DNA from: Bordetella bronchialis | Lineage (GTDB): Bacteria > Pseudomonadota > Gammaproteobacteria > Burkholderiales > Burkholderiaceae_B | DNA length: 64,000 nt | NCBI RefSeq assembly: GCF_001676705.1 | Contig: NZ_CP016170.1 | Location: 3,472,001 to 3,536,000, forward strand | Reading direction: 5' to 3' | Shown here: piece by piece, positions 23,835 to 32,815 of the stretch | How the letters are laid out: every line of letters starts with the position of its first letter | How positions within the stretch are numbered: the first letter of the stretch is position 1 | The notes under the pieces: generated by a model | The model's database searches: none | Told to the model about the DNA's origin: nothing | Seen by the model: the letters and a program-made list of their open reading frames with translations, nothing else | Program-made: the position numbers and the translations under genes

Positions 23835-26579
23835 CTAGACGCCGGCGCGCCGGAAAAGCCGATCCATCCGTTTTCGCAGCCCGGTCACGAACCCAGGGCC
23901 AGCCTCGTTGGCGGCGTATTCCGTCCCCGCCAGGCTGGCCTGGATCGCGCTGCATCCCGGCGGCAGGGCTTGCAGGATGTGGGGCAGGATAGCCGGATCC
24001 CGCGCCATGTCGACATAGGCGGCATGGCCAGGTCGCGTAGCGTCGAAGAGCCGGTCCAGCAACTTGCGTTGAAACCGTGGCCAGGGCTTCGACGCACGCC
24101 TGGCGTCGGGCGATGGCGCGCCCAGCACCAGTTCAGGCAGCGCATGCGCGATATGCGGCAGGATCGCGGGATGGACCAGGACGTCGCGATAGGCCGCGAT
24201 GACGTCGGCGCCGTCGACATTGGCCAAGGAATAACTGTCCCGGCCATCGCGGGAGCCGAACAAGTCCTTGACCGAGGTTGGCGGGGATGGCCATTTCCCC
24301 AGGAGCAGGCCCACCAGCCACGGCCCGGCCCGGAAAGCCGCCACCATGTCGGCCAGCAGGTCGCCGTATGCCCGGACCACGGCGGCGTCTCCAGCCGCCA
24401 GGACCTGGGATGCCGGATACCCGCGATAAGGCGCATCCCCCGACAGGATGAACGGCAGGTCTTCGACGATGTGCGGCAAGAGCGCGGGATCGACCAGCAT
24501 GGCACGGAAGGCCTCTTTCGTGGGCGCGTCTGCCGCCGCGAGCAGCCGCGCCAGCCGAAAGGGAAACCACGGGGCCAGGCGGCCGGCAAGCCGCCCGTCG
24601 ACCCCGGGGGCGCCGGCACACAACCGGCGCAGGACGCGGTGCGCCGCATGGACGGTATCCGGGTTCTTGGACAGCGCCAGCCGGCCCTCCCGGTCCGTGC
24701 ACCAGGCATCGTAGCGGCGTTCCGGCGGATCGACCGGGACAGCGCGAGCCCTGCCCTCGCCCAACGCCGGCCAGTCCGCCATCAGGAGCGCATGGACGGA
24801 ATCCAGTGCATCGATATTGTCGGTGCGTATCCAGTATTCCCACCGGGTGATACGCCGCCCGTCTCTTTTTTCGGTCAGGAGCGTCCAGGCATCCGCGTAC
24901 CACGCACGCGCCAGCACATGCGCCGCTTCCCCCAGATGCATGACCTTGTCCATCCAATCGCCGCGCAGCTCCGCGGAAACATTCGCCAGCAGCGACGGCG
25001 CATGGTCCCGCAGATAGCGGGCCGCCGCCGCGGCGGGAAGATGCGTGACCAGCGTGAGCTCCGAATACCATTCCCGCGCAAGCACCCAGGCCGGCTCTCC
25101 CAGGTGCATGACGCCGCGGATCAGGGCTTCGCGCTCCGCCACCGGGAAGTCCGACAACAGGTAGGGCAGATTACGCCCCAGGTACCGGGCGGCCTGCTCG
25201 GCGTCCAGCCGGCCCAGCGCGTCAAGAATGTCCTGGGCCGATCCCAGCCAGCGCGCCTGTATCGCCATGACGGCCGGGGGATCGTCGCCGCGCAGCGCCT
25301 GTCGTATCGCCGGGCGCGGCGGCGCCGCGGCGTCCGGTCCCTCCGCCCAGGGCCACGCGTGCAGGACCGAGGCATCCAGGGCTTCCGCGTCGCGATGGTC
25401 CTGCCACGAGGCCACATCGCCAGCGGACAACGCACGGTGCAAACACCAGGAAATCCGGTCTCCGTAGAGAAAAACCTCTACCCGCCAGCGGTCCCGTTCG
25501 ACAAGCTCGAACAGACGGGCCGGCGCGCCGGCCAACAAGCCGTGCGTGTCCATGATGCGGAGCAATTCCACCGCGATCAGCGAGGCATCGTCGCGCACCC
25601 GGTAGCCATCGCCCTCGTCGGCGAGCTCGATGAAAACGTGCAGGTCCAGCTGGTCCGTGGACAGGCCCGTATGCCGCCGTATGTCGTCCAGGACTTCGTG
25701 GAAGAAGGCCAATCGCCCTTCGTCCAACCGTCCCGAAATGGCCTGGGGATCGGCCAGGGCCCGGTCGCGGAACATGGCCAGGCATTCGTCGGCGATGGGG
25801 GCGACGATCCTGTCCGGCGTAAGCGCTTCCAGCACCTTCTGGCGGCACGAAACCAGCAGCTCGGGATCGGCGTTTTCCGCCGGATGGTGCGGTATACGGC
25901 ATAAGCCGAACTCGTCGGCAATGCCGTTCCATAGGTTGTAGACGCGATGCAGCTCCCACGCGATAGCGTGCTTGCCATTGCCGTACCGGGCGTACACGGC
26001 CTCCAGCAGCACATTGCGTACGAGATCGTCCTTGGCCAGCCATAGCCTGTCGAGCAGGCTGCCGGTGGAAAGCGACAGGTTTCGGTCCGCCGCGATCAGG
26101 TTGGCCGTCGTGCCGGAAGCACAGACGACCAGGCCCAGCGACAGGTCGCGGATGGCCGCCGCTTTCTGCGGCGCACGCAAACGCGGGTTGCCCAGCATGG
26201 CGCAGAAGTTGTCCAGGGACCGCTTGCCCGCGCTGTCTATGAGCGGCAAGTCCTCATAGTCGAAGTAGCATTTTTCGAAGCGGCGGGAATAGAAGGTCAG
26301 GAAGCGTTGCTCGATATCCGCCGCGTCGGGCATTTCGAGCTCGGCGCACAGGGCTGCGATGCAGGCCACGTTTTCGCGCACTTCGTCGCGATAGCGCGTG
26401 AAGCGGCTGCCTTCGCAGAAGCGGGCATGCGAGCCGTCACGATCGGCGTGGTAGCGGGTCCTGGGGCCGCGCGGGTGCGCCGGCGCGGCGGCTTCCTGGA
26501 CGGGCGCCGGCGTGCGGCGCTTGAAGAACGCCGGCTGGAACCCGCTCGGGCCCGGGCCGGCGGACGGGGAAATGGGCAT
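23835..26579 (-). CDS. Large protein of unknown function, candidate type III effector (paralog 2)
   Basis: 914 residues from the ATG at 26579, which has GAGAGGTGG about 8 nt upstream. Family not recognised. It is similar to the next gene (21006-23741), 93 bp downstream, so the pair is a tandem duplication. Shared features: Ser/Pro-rich start with SGFQPAFF (~12-19), LIDSAGKRSLDNFC (~113-126), VCASG, NLIAADRNLSLS (~160-171), and VLEALTPDRIVAPIADECL. A 56-residue tandem repeat covers ~464-575 (ARYLGRNLPYLL...MHLGEPAWVLAREWY and ARYLRDHAPSLL...MHLGEAAHVLARAWY). The last third repeats YxDhhxxPAILPHIxxALP, suggesting an all-helical solenoid. No signal peptide, membrane span or catalytic motif is seen. 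Its own hrp-box-like promoter lies at 26611-26638. The effector role is an inference. Confidence 0.75.
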   Translation of the reverse strand: MPISPSAGPGPSGFQPAFFKRRTPAPVQEAAAPAHPRGPRTRYHADRDGSHARFCEGSRFTRYRDEVRENVACIAALCAELEMPDAADIEQRFLTFYSRRFEKCYFDYEDLPLIDSAGKRSLDNFCAMLGNPRLRAPQKAAAIRDLSLGLVVCASGTTANLIAADRNLSLSTGSLLDRLWLAKDDLVRNVLLEAVYARYGNGKHAIAWELHRVYNLWNGIADEFGLCRIPHHPAENADPELLVSCRQKVLEALTPDRIVAPIADECLAMFRDRALADPQAISGRLDEGRLAFFHEVLDDIRRHTGLSTDQLDLHVFIELADEGDGYRVRDDASLIAVELLRIMDTHGLLAGAPARLFELVERDRWRVEVFLYGDRISWCLHRALSAGDVASWQDHRDAEALDASVLHAWPWAEGPDAAAPPRPAIRQALRGDDPPAVMAIQARWLGSAQDILDALGRLDAEQAARYLGRNLPYLLSDFPVAEREALIRGVMHLGEPAWVLAREWYSELTLVTHLPAAAAARYLRDHAPSLLANVSAELRGDWMDKVMHLGEAAHVLARAWYADAWTLLTEKRDGRRITRWEYWIRTDNIDALDSVHALLMADWPALGEGRARAVPVDPPERRYDAWCTDREGRLALSKNPDTVHAAHRVLRRLCAGAPGVDGRLAGRLAPWFPFRLARLLAAADAPTKEAFRAMLVDPALLPHIVEDLPFILSGDAPYRGYPASQVLAAGDAAVVRAYGDLLADMVAAFRAGPWLVGLLLGKWPSPPTSVKDLFGSRDGRDSYSLANVDGADVIAAYRDVLVHPAILPHIAHALPELVLGAPSPDARRASKPWPRFQRKLLDRLFDATRPGHAAYVDMARDPAILPHILQALPPGCSAIQASLAGTEYAANEAGPGFVTGLRKRMDRLFRRAGV

Positions 26580-26610
26580 GGAAACCACCTCTCGCGGATA
26601 GCGCACGGCG

Positions 26611-26638
26611 CTGAGTAACCGCGACATACGCGAGTTCC
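26611..26638 (-). promoter_or_regulatory. hrp-box-like promoter (box B)
   Basis: On the minus strand GGAAC (26638-26634), 17 nt, ACTCAG (26616-26611), 31 nt before the ATG of paralog 2. TTACTCAGCG is identical to box A and the spacing is the same, although the 17-nt spacer sequence differs. That pattern is expected of a bipartite sigma-factor site. A second overlapping GGAAC lies at 26643-26639. Confidence 0.6.
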
Positions 26639-26648
26639 GTTCCCCGGC

Positions 26649-27560
26649 TCAGGCTTGCCAGCGCACCTCCCCGCTCAGCCAGCAGCCGGGCATGCCGTCG
26701 CGCGGGCGCAGCGAGATCGCGGAAGGCGCGCCCATGGCGACACCCTGGCGCACGGTATAGATGCCGCCGCCGGGGATCTGTCCTTGCGCGTGCAGATATC
26801 CCCACAGGGCGGCCGCGGCGATGCCGGTGGCGGCGTCTTCCGGATAGCCCGAGGACTTCGGAAACTGCCGCGCGCAAGCCCCTTCGGCCGACAGCGCGTA
26901 GGGATAGATGCCCGTGGAATCGATGTCCTCGCACAGCGCGCGTATGGCGCCGTAATCGGGCCGCAATGCATCCAGGGCATGGCTGTCGGGCAGGCGGACG
27001 AGCGTCTTGACCCGGCTCGTGCAGGCGTTGACCGCATGCAGGCCCGGCGTGCCCGGGTCCACGCGCAGCACGCGATAGATGGCCTCGCATCGATCATGCG
27101 CCAGGGGCACGATCGCGGCCGCCGGTTGGGATACCCAGGCCCATCCGCGACCCGCGTCCCATTCGGCGTCGACGCTGCCGCTCAGGGTCTGGATCCGTGC
27201 ATGGCCGCCGGTCCAGTATCCCCACTGGCGCAAGGCCCAGAGCGCGCCCACCGTCGCGTGGCCGCACATTTCCATTTCATGCGCGGGAACGAAGAATCGG
27301 AAACGCCAGTCGTGCCCCGCCTCGCCTTCGGCCGCGAGCACGAACACCGATTCATGGCCATGGCGCGCGGCCAGCGCCTGCATGTCGGCCGCCGTCATGC
27401 CGCTTGCGTCCAGCACCAGTGGAACGGGATTGCCGCCCCGGTCCGGCATCGCCGGGTCGACGAAGACACGCAGCAGCGCGGCCTCGCGGGGGCGCGGCGG
27501 CCGCAGCGCACGCATGGAGACGGGTTGGCCGTCGGTCGGGATGGGATGGCGGTCAGTCAA
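26649..27560 (-). CDS. PhzF-family isomerase-like protein
   Basis: 303 residues, normal for the PhzF family of diaminopimelate-epimerase-fold proteins. Motifs: RGGNPVPLVLD (family GNP motif), HGHESVFVL (the Glu matches the catalytic Glu of PhzF), MCGHATVGALWAL, and GYPEDAATGIAAAALWGYL. The protein is cytosolic and its substrate unknown; most family members are not phenazine enzymes. The ATG at 27560 overlaps the Bug gene stop by 8 nt, so the two are co-transcribed. The Met at 27515 would fit the family start better and is an alternative. Confidence 0.88.
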   Translation of the reverse strand: MTDRHPIPTDGQPVSMRALRPPRPREAALLRVFVDPAMPDRGGNPVPLVLDASGMTAADMQALAARHGHESVFVLAAEGEAGHDWRFRFFVPAHEMEMCGHATVGALWALRQWGYWTGGHARIQTLSGSVDAEWDAGRGWAWVSQPAAAIVPLAHDRCEAIYRVLRVDPGTPGLHAVNACTSRVKTLVRLPDSHALDALRPDYGAIRALCEDIDSTGIYPYALSAEGACARQFPKSSGYPEDAATGIAAAALWGYLHAQGQIPGGGIYTVRQGVAMGAPSAISLRPRDGMPGCWLSGEVRWQA

Positions 27561-28524
27561 ACCGGACTCCGGTGGATACGATCAGCTTGCCCCAGAAGGC
27601 GGTGTCATGGACGACGGTTTCGGATAAGGCCCGCGGCGTATCCGGCCGCACGTCCACGCCCTTGGCGGCGAGATCCGCGGCCACGCCGGCATCCCGCAGG
27701 GCCGCGTTCAGCGCGGCATTCATGCGCGTGACGACATCCGCCGGCGTGCCCTTCGGAAACGCCAGGCCGTACCAAAGCGTCTGGGTATAGGCGGGCATGC
27801 CCAGGCTGGCGAAGGTCGGCACATCGGGAAGTATCGGCGTCTTGCCCGTGGTCGCCACGGCGGTCACCTTGCCGGCGCGCACGAAGGGCGCCAGCCCCAC
27901 GGGGTTGTCGAACATGATATCCACCTGTCCACCGATGAGATCGGTATAGGCGGGCGCCGCGCCGCGGTAAGGCACGTGGGTCAGGTTCAAGCCCGCGTCC
28001 TTGCGGAACATCTCTCCCAGCAAATGGGAGACGGTCCCCGCGCCGACCGATGCGTACGATCCGCTTCCGCGCGCCGCCAAGGCCTGCTTCAGCGCCGCCA
28101 GGTCCTGCGCGGGCAGCGCGGGCCGGGCCACGAGCACATAGGGCGAGGTCCCGATGAACCCAACATACTCGAAATCCCGCGCCGGATCGAAGGGCAGGTT
28201 TTTGTACAGATGCGCGCTGAGCGCGGTGGTGCTGGTCGTGACGGCCAGCGCGGTATAGCCGTCCGGTCTGGCGCGGGCTGCCTGGCCGGAGCCCACGGTT
28301 CCGCCGGCGCCACCCGCGTTCTGGATGACGACGGTCTGGTGCAGCCGGCTGCCCAGCGCCGGCTGCAACGCCCGCACCACCAGGTCGGTCCCCCCGCCTG
28401 GCGGAAAGGGGACGATGATGGTGATCGGCTTTTCCGGCCAGCTCGGCTGCGCCGATGCGGCGATGGGCAGGATGGCCAGGATCGAGGCGCGAACGAAGGA
28501 GATCAGCGGCGCGGGGCGGAACAT
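27553..28524 (-). CDS. Bug/TctC-family periplasmic receptor
   Basis: 323 residues from the ATG at 28524, with GGAGG 7 nt upstream. A signal peptide (~1-25, cut after ASA) is followed by QPSWPEKPITIIVPFPPGGGTD, the typical mature start of Bug receptors. Later PYRGAAPAYTDLIGGQVDIMFDN and LPDVPTFASLG are family motifs. It binds a small carboxylate-type ligand in the periplasm. No TctA/TctB membrane genes are nearby, so it is an orphan receptor. It shares an operon with the PhzF gene and a divergent promoter region (28525-28708) with the AraC regulator. Confidence 0.93.
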   Translation of the reverse strand: MFRPAPLISFVRASILAILPIAASAQPSWPEKPITIIVPFPPGGGTDLVVRALQPALGSRLHQTVVIQNAGGAGGTVGSGQAARARPDGYTALAVTTSTTALSAHLYKNLPFDPARDFEYVGFIGTSPYVLVARPALPAQDLAALKQALAARGSGSYASVGAGTVSHLLGEMFRKDAGLNLTHVPYRGAAPAYTDLIGGQVDIMFDNPVGLAPFVRAGKVTAVATTGKTPILPDVPTFASLGMPAYTQTLWYGLAFPKGTPADVVTRMNAALNAALRDAGVAADLAAKGVDVRPDTPRALSETVVHDTAFWGKLIVSTGVRFD

Positions 28525-28708
28525 GGGGATGCCTCCATAAGAATGCGGACATCCTAGGAACACGCCGCATCGCGCGCCAACCGGCACGCGACAGGCGGCG
28601 ATCCGAAACGCGACAGGGCCCCCGCGGCCGCCCATCCCCCGCCTATACTGGAAGCCCATTCCCGATACCGCTGGCCGGTATGGGCCAGCGGCACGACTCA
28701 CTTCGGCA

Positions 28709-29488
28709 ATGCTCATGGATTGCTCCGCCCCGCTCTCGTCCAAGCTGGGCCTGACCGCCCAGGACGGCTTCGCGCTCGCCGCCAGCCGGCAGGCCCGATA
28801 CGCGCACCATCGCCATGTGCACGATTGCGCGATGCTGCTCTGGCCGCGCACCGGCGCGCTGGCCAGCATCTGGGGCGATGGCGAGCGGTGCCGGCACGGA
28901 CGGCTGGTCCGGGGCCAGGCGCTGCTGGTGCCGGCGCACGTGGAGCACAGCTCGTGCTCGGACAGTGCCGTGCAGCAGCACGGCGAACTCTATTTCGCCC
29001 CGGAGCTATTGCGGGATTGCGCCGCCCACGGCCTGCTCGTGCTGGACGGCGCGGCGCAGGCCATGCTGGAGGCCCTGTGGAAGCCGGCGATGTCCCGCCG
29101 CGCGCTGCCACGGCTGGTGGACGCCCTCGTCGCGCAACTAGCGACCGCGCGCCAGGCATGTCCCGGCATCGAAGCCCCGGCCAAACTGGCGCGGCAATGG
29201 CTGGAAGGCGTACGCGCGCGGCTGGCCGACGGCCGGCCGGCACCGGCCATCGCGGAATCCGCCGGCTGGCTCGGCGTCTCGACCCGCACGCTGCAGCGCG
29301 CCTGCCTGGATACATACGGGCGCACGCCCGTCGCCTTGCGCCGCATGCTGGTGGCGTACGCGGCACGCGCCCGCATCGCCCAGGGGGAATCGGTGGCATG
29401 GGTCAGTACGGAACTGGGCTTTGCCAACAGCGGCCATCTTGGCCGCCTGCTGAGGGCAGTCCCGGCTTCCGAAATACCGCCTCTTTGA
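28709..29488 (+). CDS. AraC-family transcriptional regulator
   Basis: 259 residues. The N-terminal cupin-like sensor half (~15-100) has the RYAHHRHVHDCAMLLWPRTG type sequence seen in AraC proteins with a short barrel. The C-terminal half has two helix-turn-helix units: PAIAESAGWLGVSTRTLQRA (~180-200) and VAWVSTELGFANSGHLGRLL (~228-250). It is divergent from the Bug-PhzF pair and is the likely regulator of it. The ATG at 28715 is an alternative start. The ligand is unknown. Confidence 0.9.
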   Translation: MLMDCSAPLSSKLGLTAQDGFALAASRQARYAHHRHVHDCAMLLWPRTGALASIWGDGERCRHGRLVRGQALLVPAHVEHSSCSDSAVQQHGELYFAPELLRDCAAHGLLVLDGAAQAMLEALWKPAMSRRALPRLVDALVAQLATARQACPGIEAPAKLARQWLEGVRARLADGRPAPAIAESAGWLGVSTRTLQRACLDTYGRTPVALRRMLVAYAARARIAQGESVAWVSTELGFANSGHLGRLLRAVPASEIPPL

Positions 29489-29500
29489 TGCGGACCGCGC

Positions 29501-30304
29501 CTAGGCGCGGCGGTATCCCAGCTGCGCCGACAGCGCGCCCGCGGCCTCCTGCAAGGCGCCGACGATGCGCCGCGCATCCGACTGCTCCCAGCGAAACGTC
29601 GGGATCAGGAAACCCAGGCTGCCCACCACCTGCCCTTCCGCGTCGAAGAAAGGCGCGCCCACGCCGACCGTGTTGGGCGTGCGATGCGAGTACGTGACCG
29701 CGTGGCCGTCCTGGCGGATGCGCGCGAGCGCGGCATCGATCTCCGCCGGGTCCGGCGTCAAGCCCTGTACCGGCGAGGGCCCGGCGGCCGCAATGGCCGT
29801 CGCGATTTCGGCCGGGCTCAGGTAAGCCAGTATCGCGCGCGCCGTCGCGCCCCAGACCAGGGGCTCCAGGACGTTCAGGCCGATGTTGTAGCGCATGGGA
29901 TCGTCCGGCGACCCGCTGGCGGCATGGAACATCTTCAGTTGGCGGCGCTCCAGCAAGGTCAATAGCGAAGTCTCGTGGAAGCGTTCCGACAAGGCCGACA
30001 GATAGGGCTCGGCCAGCCGGCGATACGGCATGTGGCCGCCCAGCTTGGCGGCCATGCGGTAGATCTCCAGCCCCGGGCCGAAGGTGCCGCCGGGCTCGTG
30101 GCCGGCGTAGTCGTTGTCGCGCAGCGTTGCGAGCAGCCGGTGCACCGTGCTGCGCGGCAGGTTCAGCCGCTGGGCCAGGGCCTGCGCCGACTCGCCCGGA
30201 TGATCCACCAGGCACTGCAGCAACAGCAGGATGCGCTTGACGGTGCTGGTTTCCTTTGCTTCGCCCTGCACCGCCCCGCCGCCCGCGGTTTTTCCTTGTT
30301 TCAT
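29501..30304 (-). CDS. IclR-family transcriptional regulator
   Basis: 267 residues. An N-terminal winged helix (~18-75, with ESAQALAQRLNLPRSTVHRL) is followed by the IclR effector-binding domain (~90-260). It is divergent from the SDR-PrpD-Bug operon beginning at 30526, and a 9-bp inverted repeat lies between them (30419-30441). IclR proteins usually respond to a pathway intermediate; the ligand here is unknown. It is the obvious regulator of that operon. Confidence 0.92.
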   Translation of the reverse strand: MKQGKTAGGGAVQGEAKETSTVKRILLLLQCLVDHPGESAQALAQRLNLPRSTVHRLLATLRDNDYAGHEPGGTFGPGLEIYRMAAKLGGHMPYRRLAEPYLSALSERFHETSLLTLLERRQLKMFHAASGSPDDPMRYNIGLNVLEPLVWGATARAILAYLSPAEIATAIAAAGPSPVQGLTPDPAEIDAALARIRQDGHAVTYSHRTPNTVGVGAPFFDAEGQVVGSLGFLIPTFRWEQSDARRIVGALQEAAGALSAQLGYRRA

Positions 30305-30418
30305 CGCGCTCCCGATCCGCCTGTTTCGATCCGCCCGGATTGTAAAAGCCGGCCGCCCGGGGAATTCCGGCGTTGACAGAACCGGCTCGCCCGGCTCAGA
30401 ATTATCACCAACCGGACA

Positions 30419-30441
30419 TATGTCTCATTCACTGAGACATA
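30419..30441. promoter_or_regulatory. Probable IclR operator
   Basis: TATGTCTCA and TGAGACATA form a perfect 9-bp inverted repeat separated by TTCAC. It is midway between the IclR gene (start 30304) and the SDR operon (start 30526), in a locally AT-rich stretch. Position and symmetry fit an IclR dimer site; this is inferred. Confidence 0.6.
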
Positions 30442-30525
30442 AATAGAATAACAGCGGGCGGGCACGCAGGCAACGCCCGCTCTCGCCGGCCAGCCGGCCG
30501 GCCCACTTCCCAGGCAGAGAGACAC

Positions 30526-31296
30526 ATGGAACTGAATTTCGAAGGACGCACCGCCCTGGTCACCGGCGCCAGCCAAGGCATAGGCCGCACCACCGCCCGC
30601 ATGCTGGCGCTCTCCGGCGCCACCGTAGTCGCCGTGGCGCGGCGCGTGGAGCTGGTGGAGAAAAGCGCGGCGGAGATCGCCGGGCAAGTGGCCAGGCAGG
30701 GCAAGGGCGGCAAGATCATTCCGTTGCAGGCCGACTTCTACGAGGAAGACGCGCCGGACCGCGTGGCGGCCGAAGCCCAGCGCCTGCTGGGCCGCGTGGA
30801 CATCCTGATGAACGCGGCCGGCGCCAGCCGCCCCGTGCCCTTCGAAGCCACGCGCGAGCAATGGCATGAAGGCATGCTGCTGAACTTTTTCCGCATCCGC
30901 GAATTGACCCACGCCATCGTCCCCGGCATGAAGCAGAACGGCTGGGGCCGCATCGTCACCTTCACGGGCACGTCGGAGCCGCGCATGCTGAACGCGGCCT
31001 TTACGGCCAAGGCCGCCGTACACGTCTGGTCCAAGGGACTCTCGCGCGAGGTCGCGCCCTTCGGCATCACGATGAACTGCCTGCAGCCGGGACGCATCCA
31101 TAGCGAACAGATCGCCAAGCGCTATCCCACGCCCGAGAGCGAGCGCGAATACGCCCAGGCGGAAATCCCCGTGGGCCGCTTCGGCGAACCCGAGGAAATC
31201 GCCGCGGTCGCGCTGTTCCTGGCATCGCCGCAAGCCAGTTACGTTACCGGCACCGTGATTCCCGTGGACGGCGGCTCCAGCCGCTTCGCGTTCTGA
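30526..31296 (+). CDS. SDR-family protein lacking the catalytic tyrosine
   Basis: 256 residues, a short-chain dehydrogenase/reductase fold. The cofactor motif VTGASQGIGR (~13-22) and NAAG (~94) are present, as is the QPGRIHSEQ block. At the active site the usual YxxxK reads AFTAK in the stretch LNAAFTAKAAV: the Lys is kept but the Tyr position is Ala. Codons 30991-31020 (AAC GCG GCC TTT ACG GCC AAG GCC GCC GTA) show this directly. It may be an atypical dehydrogenase or a non-reductase. It is the first gene of an operon with MmgE/PrpD, two Bug receptors and a small barrel protein, controlled from the IclR intergenic region. Confidence 0.88.
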   Translation: MELNFEGRTALVTGASQGIGRTTARMLALSGATVVAVARRVELVEKSAAEIAGQVARQGKGGKIIPLQADFYEEDAPDRVAAEAQRLLGRVDILMNAAGASRPVPFEATREQWHEGMLLNFFRIRELTHAIVPGMKQNGWGRIVTFTGTSEPRMLNAAFTAKAAVHVWSKGLSREVAPFGITMNCLQPGRIHSEQIAKRYPTPESEREYAQAEIPVGRFGEPEEIAAVALFLASPQASYVTGTVIPVDGGSSRFAF

Positions 31297-31301
31297 CGGC
31301 C

Positions 31302-32726
31302 ATGGCGACGCACTCCGCCACACCCGCCGCCGCGTCGCAACCCACCGTGTTGCAGCACCTGGCAGCCTTCGTCCACGATGTGCGCTACGAGTCGTTGCCG
31401 GCGGAGGTCATCGCCCACGCCAAGCGCCTGATCCTGGACACGCTGGGCTGCGCCTTCGGCGCCATGGACAGCGATGTCGCCACCGCCCTGCTGCGATACG
31501 CCGACGACCTGGGCGGCGCGCCGCAGGCCACGCTGATCGGCAGCGGACGCAGGACGTCCGTCGCGCTGGCCACGCTGGTCAACGGCGGCCTGCTGCGCTA
31601 CCTGGATTGCAACGACTACTACTTCGGCCGCGATCCCGCGCATCCCAGCGGCAATCTGGCGCCCGCCCTGGCGATGGCGGAACGCGAAGGCAGCGACGGC
31701 AAGACCCTGGTCGCCGCGCTGGTGGCCGCGTACGAACTGCACCTGCGGCTGGCGGACCATGCCGGCGAACCCTCGCTGTGGCGGCGCGGCTGGCACCATG
31801 GCACCAACGCGCAGTTCTCCAGCGCGGCGGTGGCCGCGCGGCTGGCCGGGCTGGACGCCACCGGCACGGCCCATGCCATGGCCATCGCCGGCAGCCACCA
31901 GAACACCCTGGCGCAGTTGCAGAGCGGCGCGATCTCCATGATCAAGGCCACGGCCGAAGCCTGGGTCGCCAAGGCCGGGGTAGAAGCCGCGCTGTTCGCC
32001 GCGCATGGGATGACCGGCCCGCTGGAATTGCTGGAAGGCCAGAACGGCTGGGCGCGCACGGTGGCCGGCCAGGATCCCGGGCAGTTGGACATGGCGGCCC
32101 TGGCGGCGCCGCCGGATGGCCGCTATCGCCTGCTGGAAACCAGCATCAAACCCTATCCGGTGGTGGCCACCGCGTCCGCGCCGGTCCGGGCGGCCATCGA
32201 GCTGCACCGCCAGGGCCTGCCGGCCGCCGCCGACATCGCGCGCATCGAGGTGCGCCTGCCCGGCTTCGCGCTGCGCACGCCCTCGGCCCATCCCGATCGC
32301 CGCTATCCCGCCGGCATCGAAAGCGCCCAGCACAGTTTCTATTTCTGCGCCGCGGTGGCGCTGCGCGATGGCGCTTGCGGCGACGCCCAGTTCCGCGCCG
32401 AGGTGCTGCATGACCCCGCCCTGCGCGACTTGCTGGGCAAGATCGTGCTGCAAGAAGACCCGGAGCTCGACAGCCGCTGGCCGCAGGCGGCCGGCGGCGG
32501 TGTCGCGCTGCATCTGGCAAACGGCACGGTCCTGCGGCGCATGTGCCCCTATCCGCCGGGACATCCGCGGCTGGCCTTGAGCGACGAAGAGCTGGCCGGC
32601 AAGTTCCTGGGCTATGCCGAGCCCGTACTGGGCCTGAAGCGCGCACATGCGCTGCGCGACGCCGTGCTGCGGCTGGACGAATACACCGACCTGCGCGAAT
32701 TCACACCGCTGCTGGCGCCCGATTGA
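31302..32726 (+). CDS. MmgE/PrpD-family protein
   Basis: 474 residues, normal for the family, which includes 2-methylcitrate dehydratase PrpD and immune-responsive gene 1-type decarboxylases. The N-terminal helical domain has HAKRLILDTLGCAFGA (~35-50) and the middle has LAPALAMAEREG and HHGTNAQFSSAAVAARLAGL. The C-terminal lid domain holds SIKPYPVVATASAP. Substrate is probably a tricarboxylate-like or hydroxyacid compound, but members have varied functions. It starts 5 bp after the SDR. A Bug receptor for carboxylates follows, which fits uptake and breakdown of one compound. Confidence 0.9.
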   Translation: MATHSATPAAASQPTVLQHLAAFVHDVRYESLPAEVIAHAKRLILDTLGCAFGAMDSDVATALLRYADDLGGAPQATLIGSGRRTSVALATLVNGGLLRYLDCNDYYFGRDPAHPSGNLAPALAMAEREGSDGKTLVAALVAAYELHLRLADHAGEPSLWRRGWHHGTNAQFSSAAVAARLAGLDATGTAHAMAIAGSHQNTLAQLQSGAISMIKATAEAWVAKAGVEAALFAAHGMTGPLELLEGQNGWARTVAGQDPGQLDMAALAAPPDGRYRLLETSIKPYPVVATASAPVRAAIELHRQGLPAAADIARIEVRLPGFALRTPSAHPDRRYPAGIESAQHSFYFCAAVALRDGACGDAQFRAEVLHDPALRDLLGKIVLQEDPELDSRWPQAAGGGVALHLANGTVLRRMCPYPPGHPRLALSDEELAGKFLGYAEPVLGLKRAHALRDAVLRLDEYTDLREFTPLLAPD

Positions 32727-32815
32727 ACCGGCCGCGGCGCGCCGGCATCCGTCGGGATATGGCCGGCACATTCCACCACGGCAACACGGCAAGCTCGCCG
32801 ACCAAGGAGAACGAC

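Noticed and set aside
23319..25904. 861-codon open frame antisense to the giant paralogs
   Set aside because: The minus-strand frames are supported by paralogy at protein level, by promoter boxes and, for one of them, by a ribosome-binding site; this one has none.
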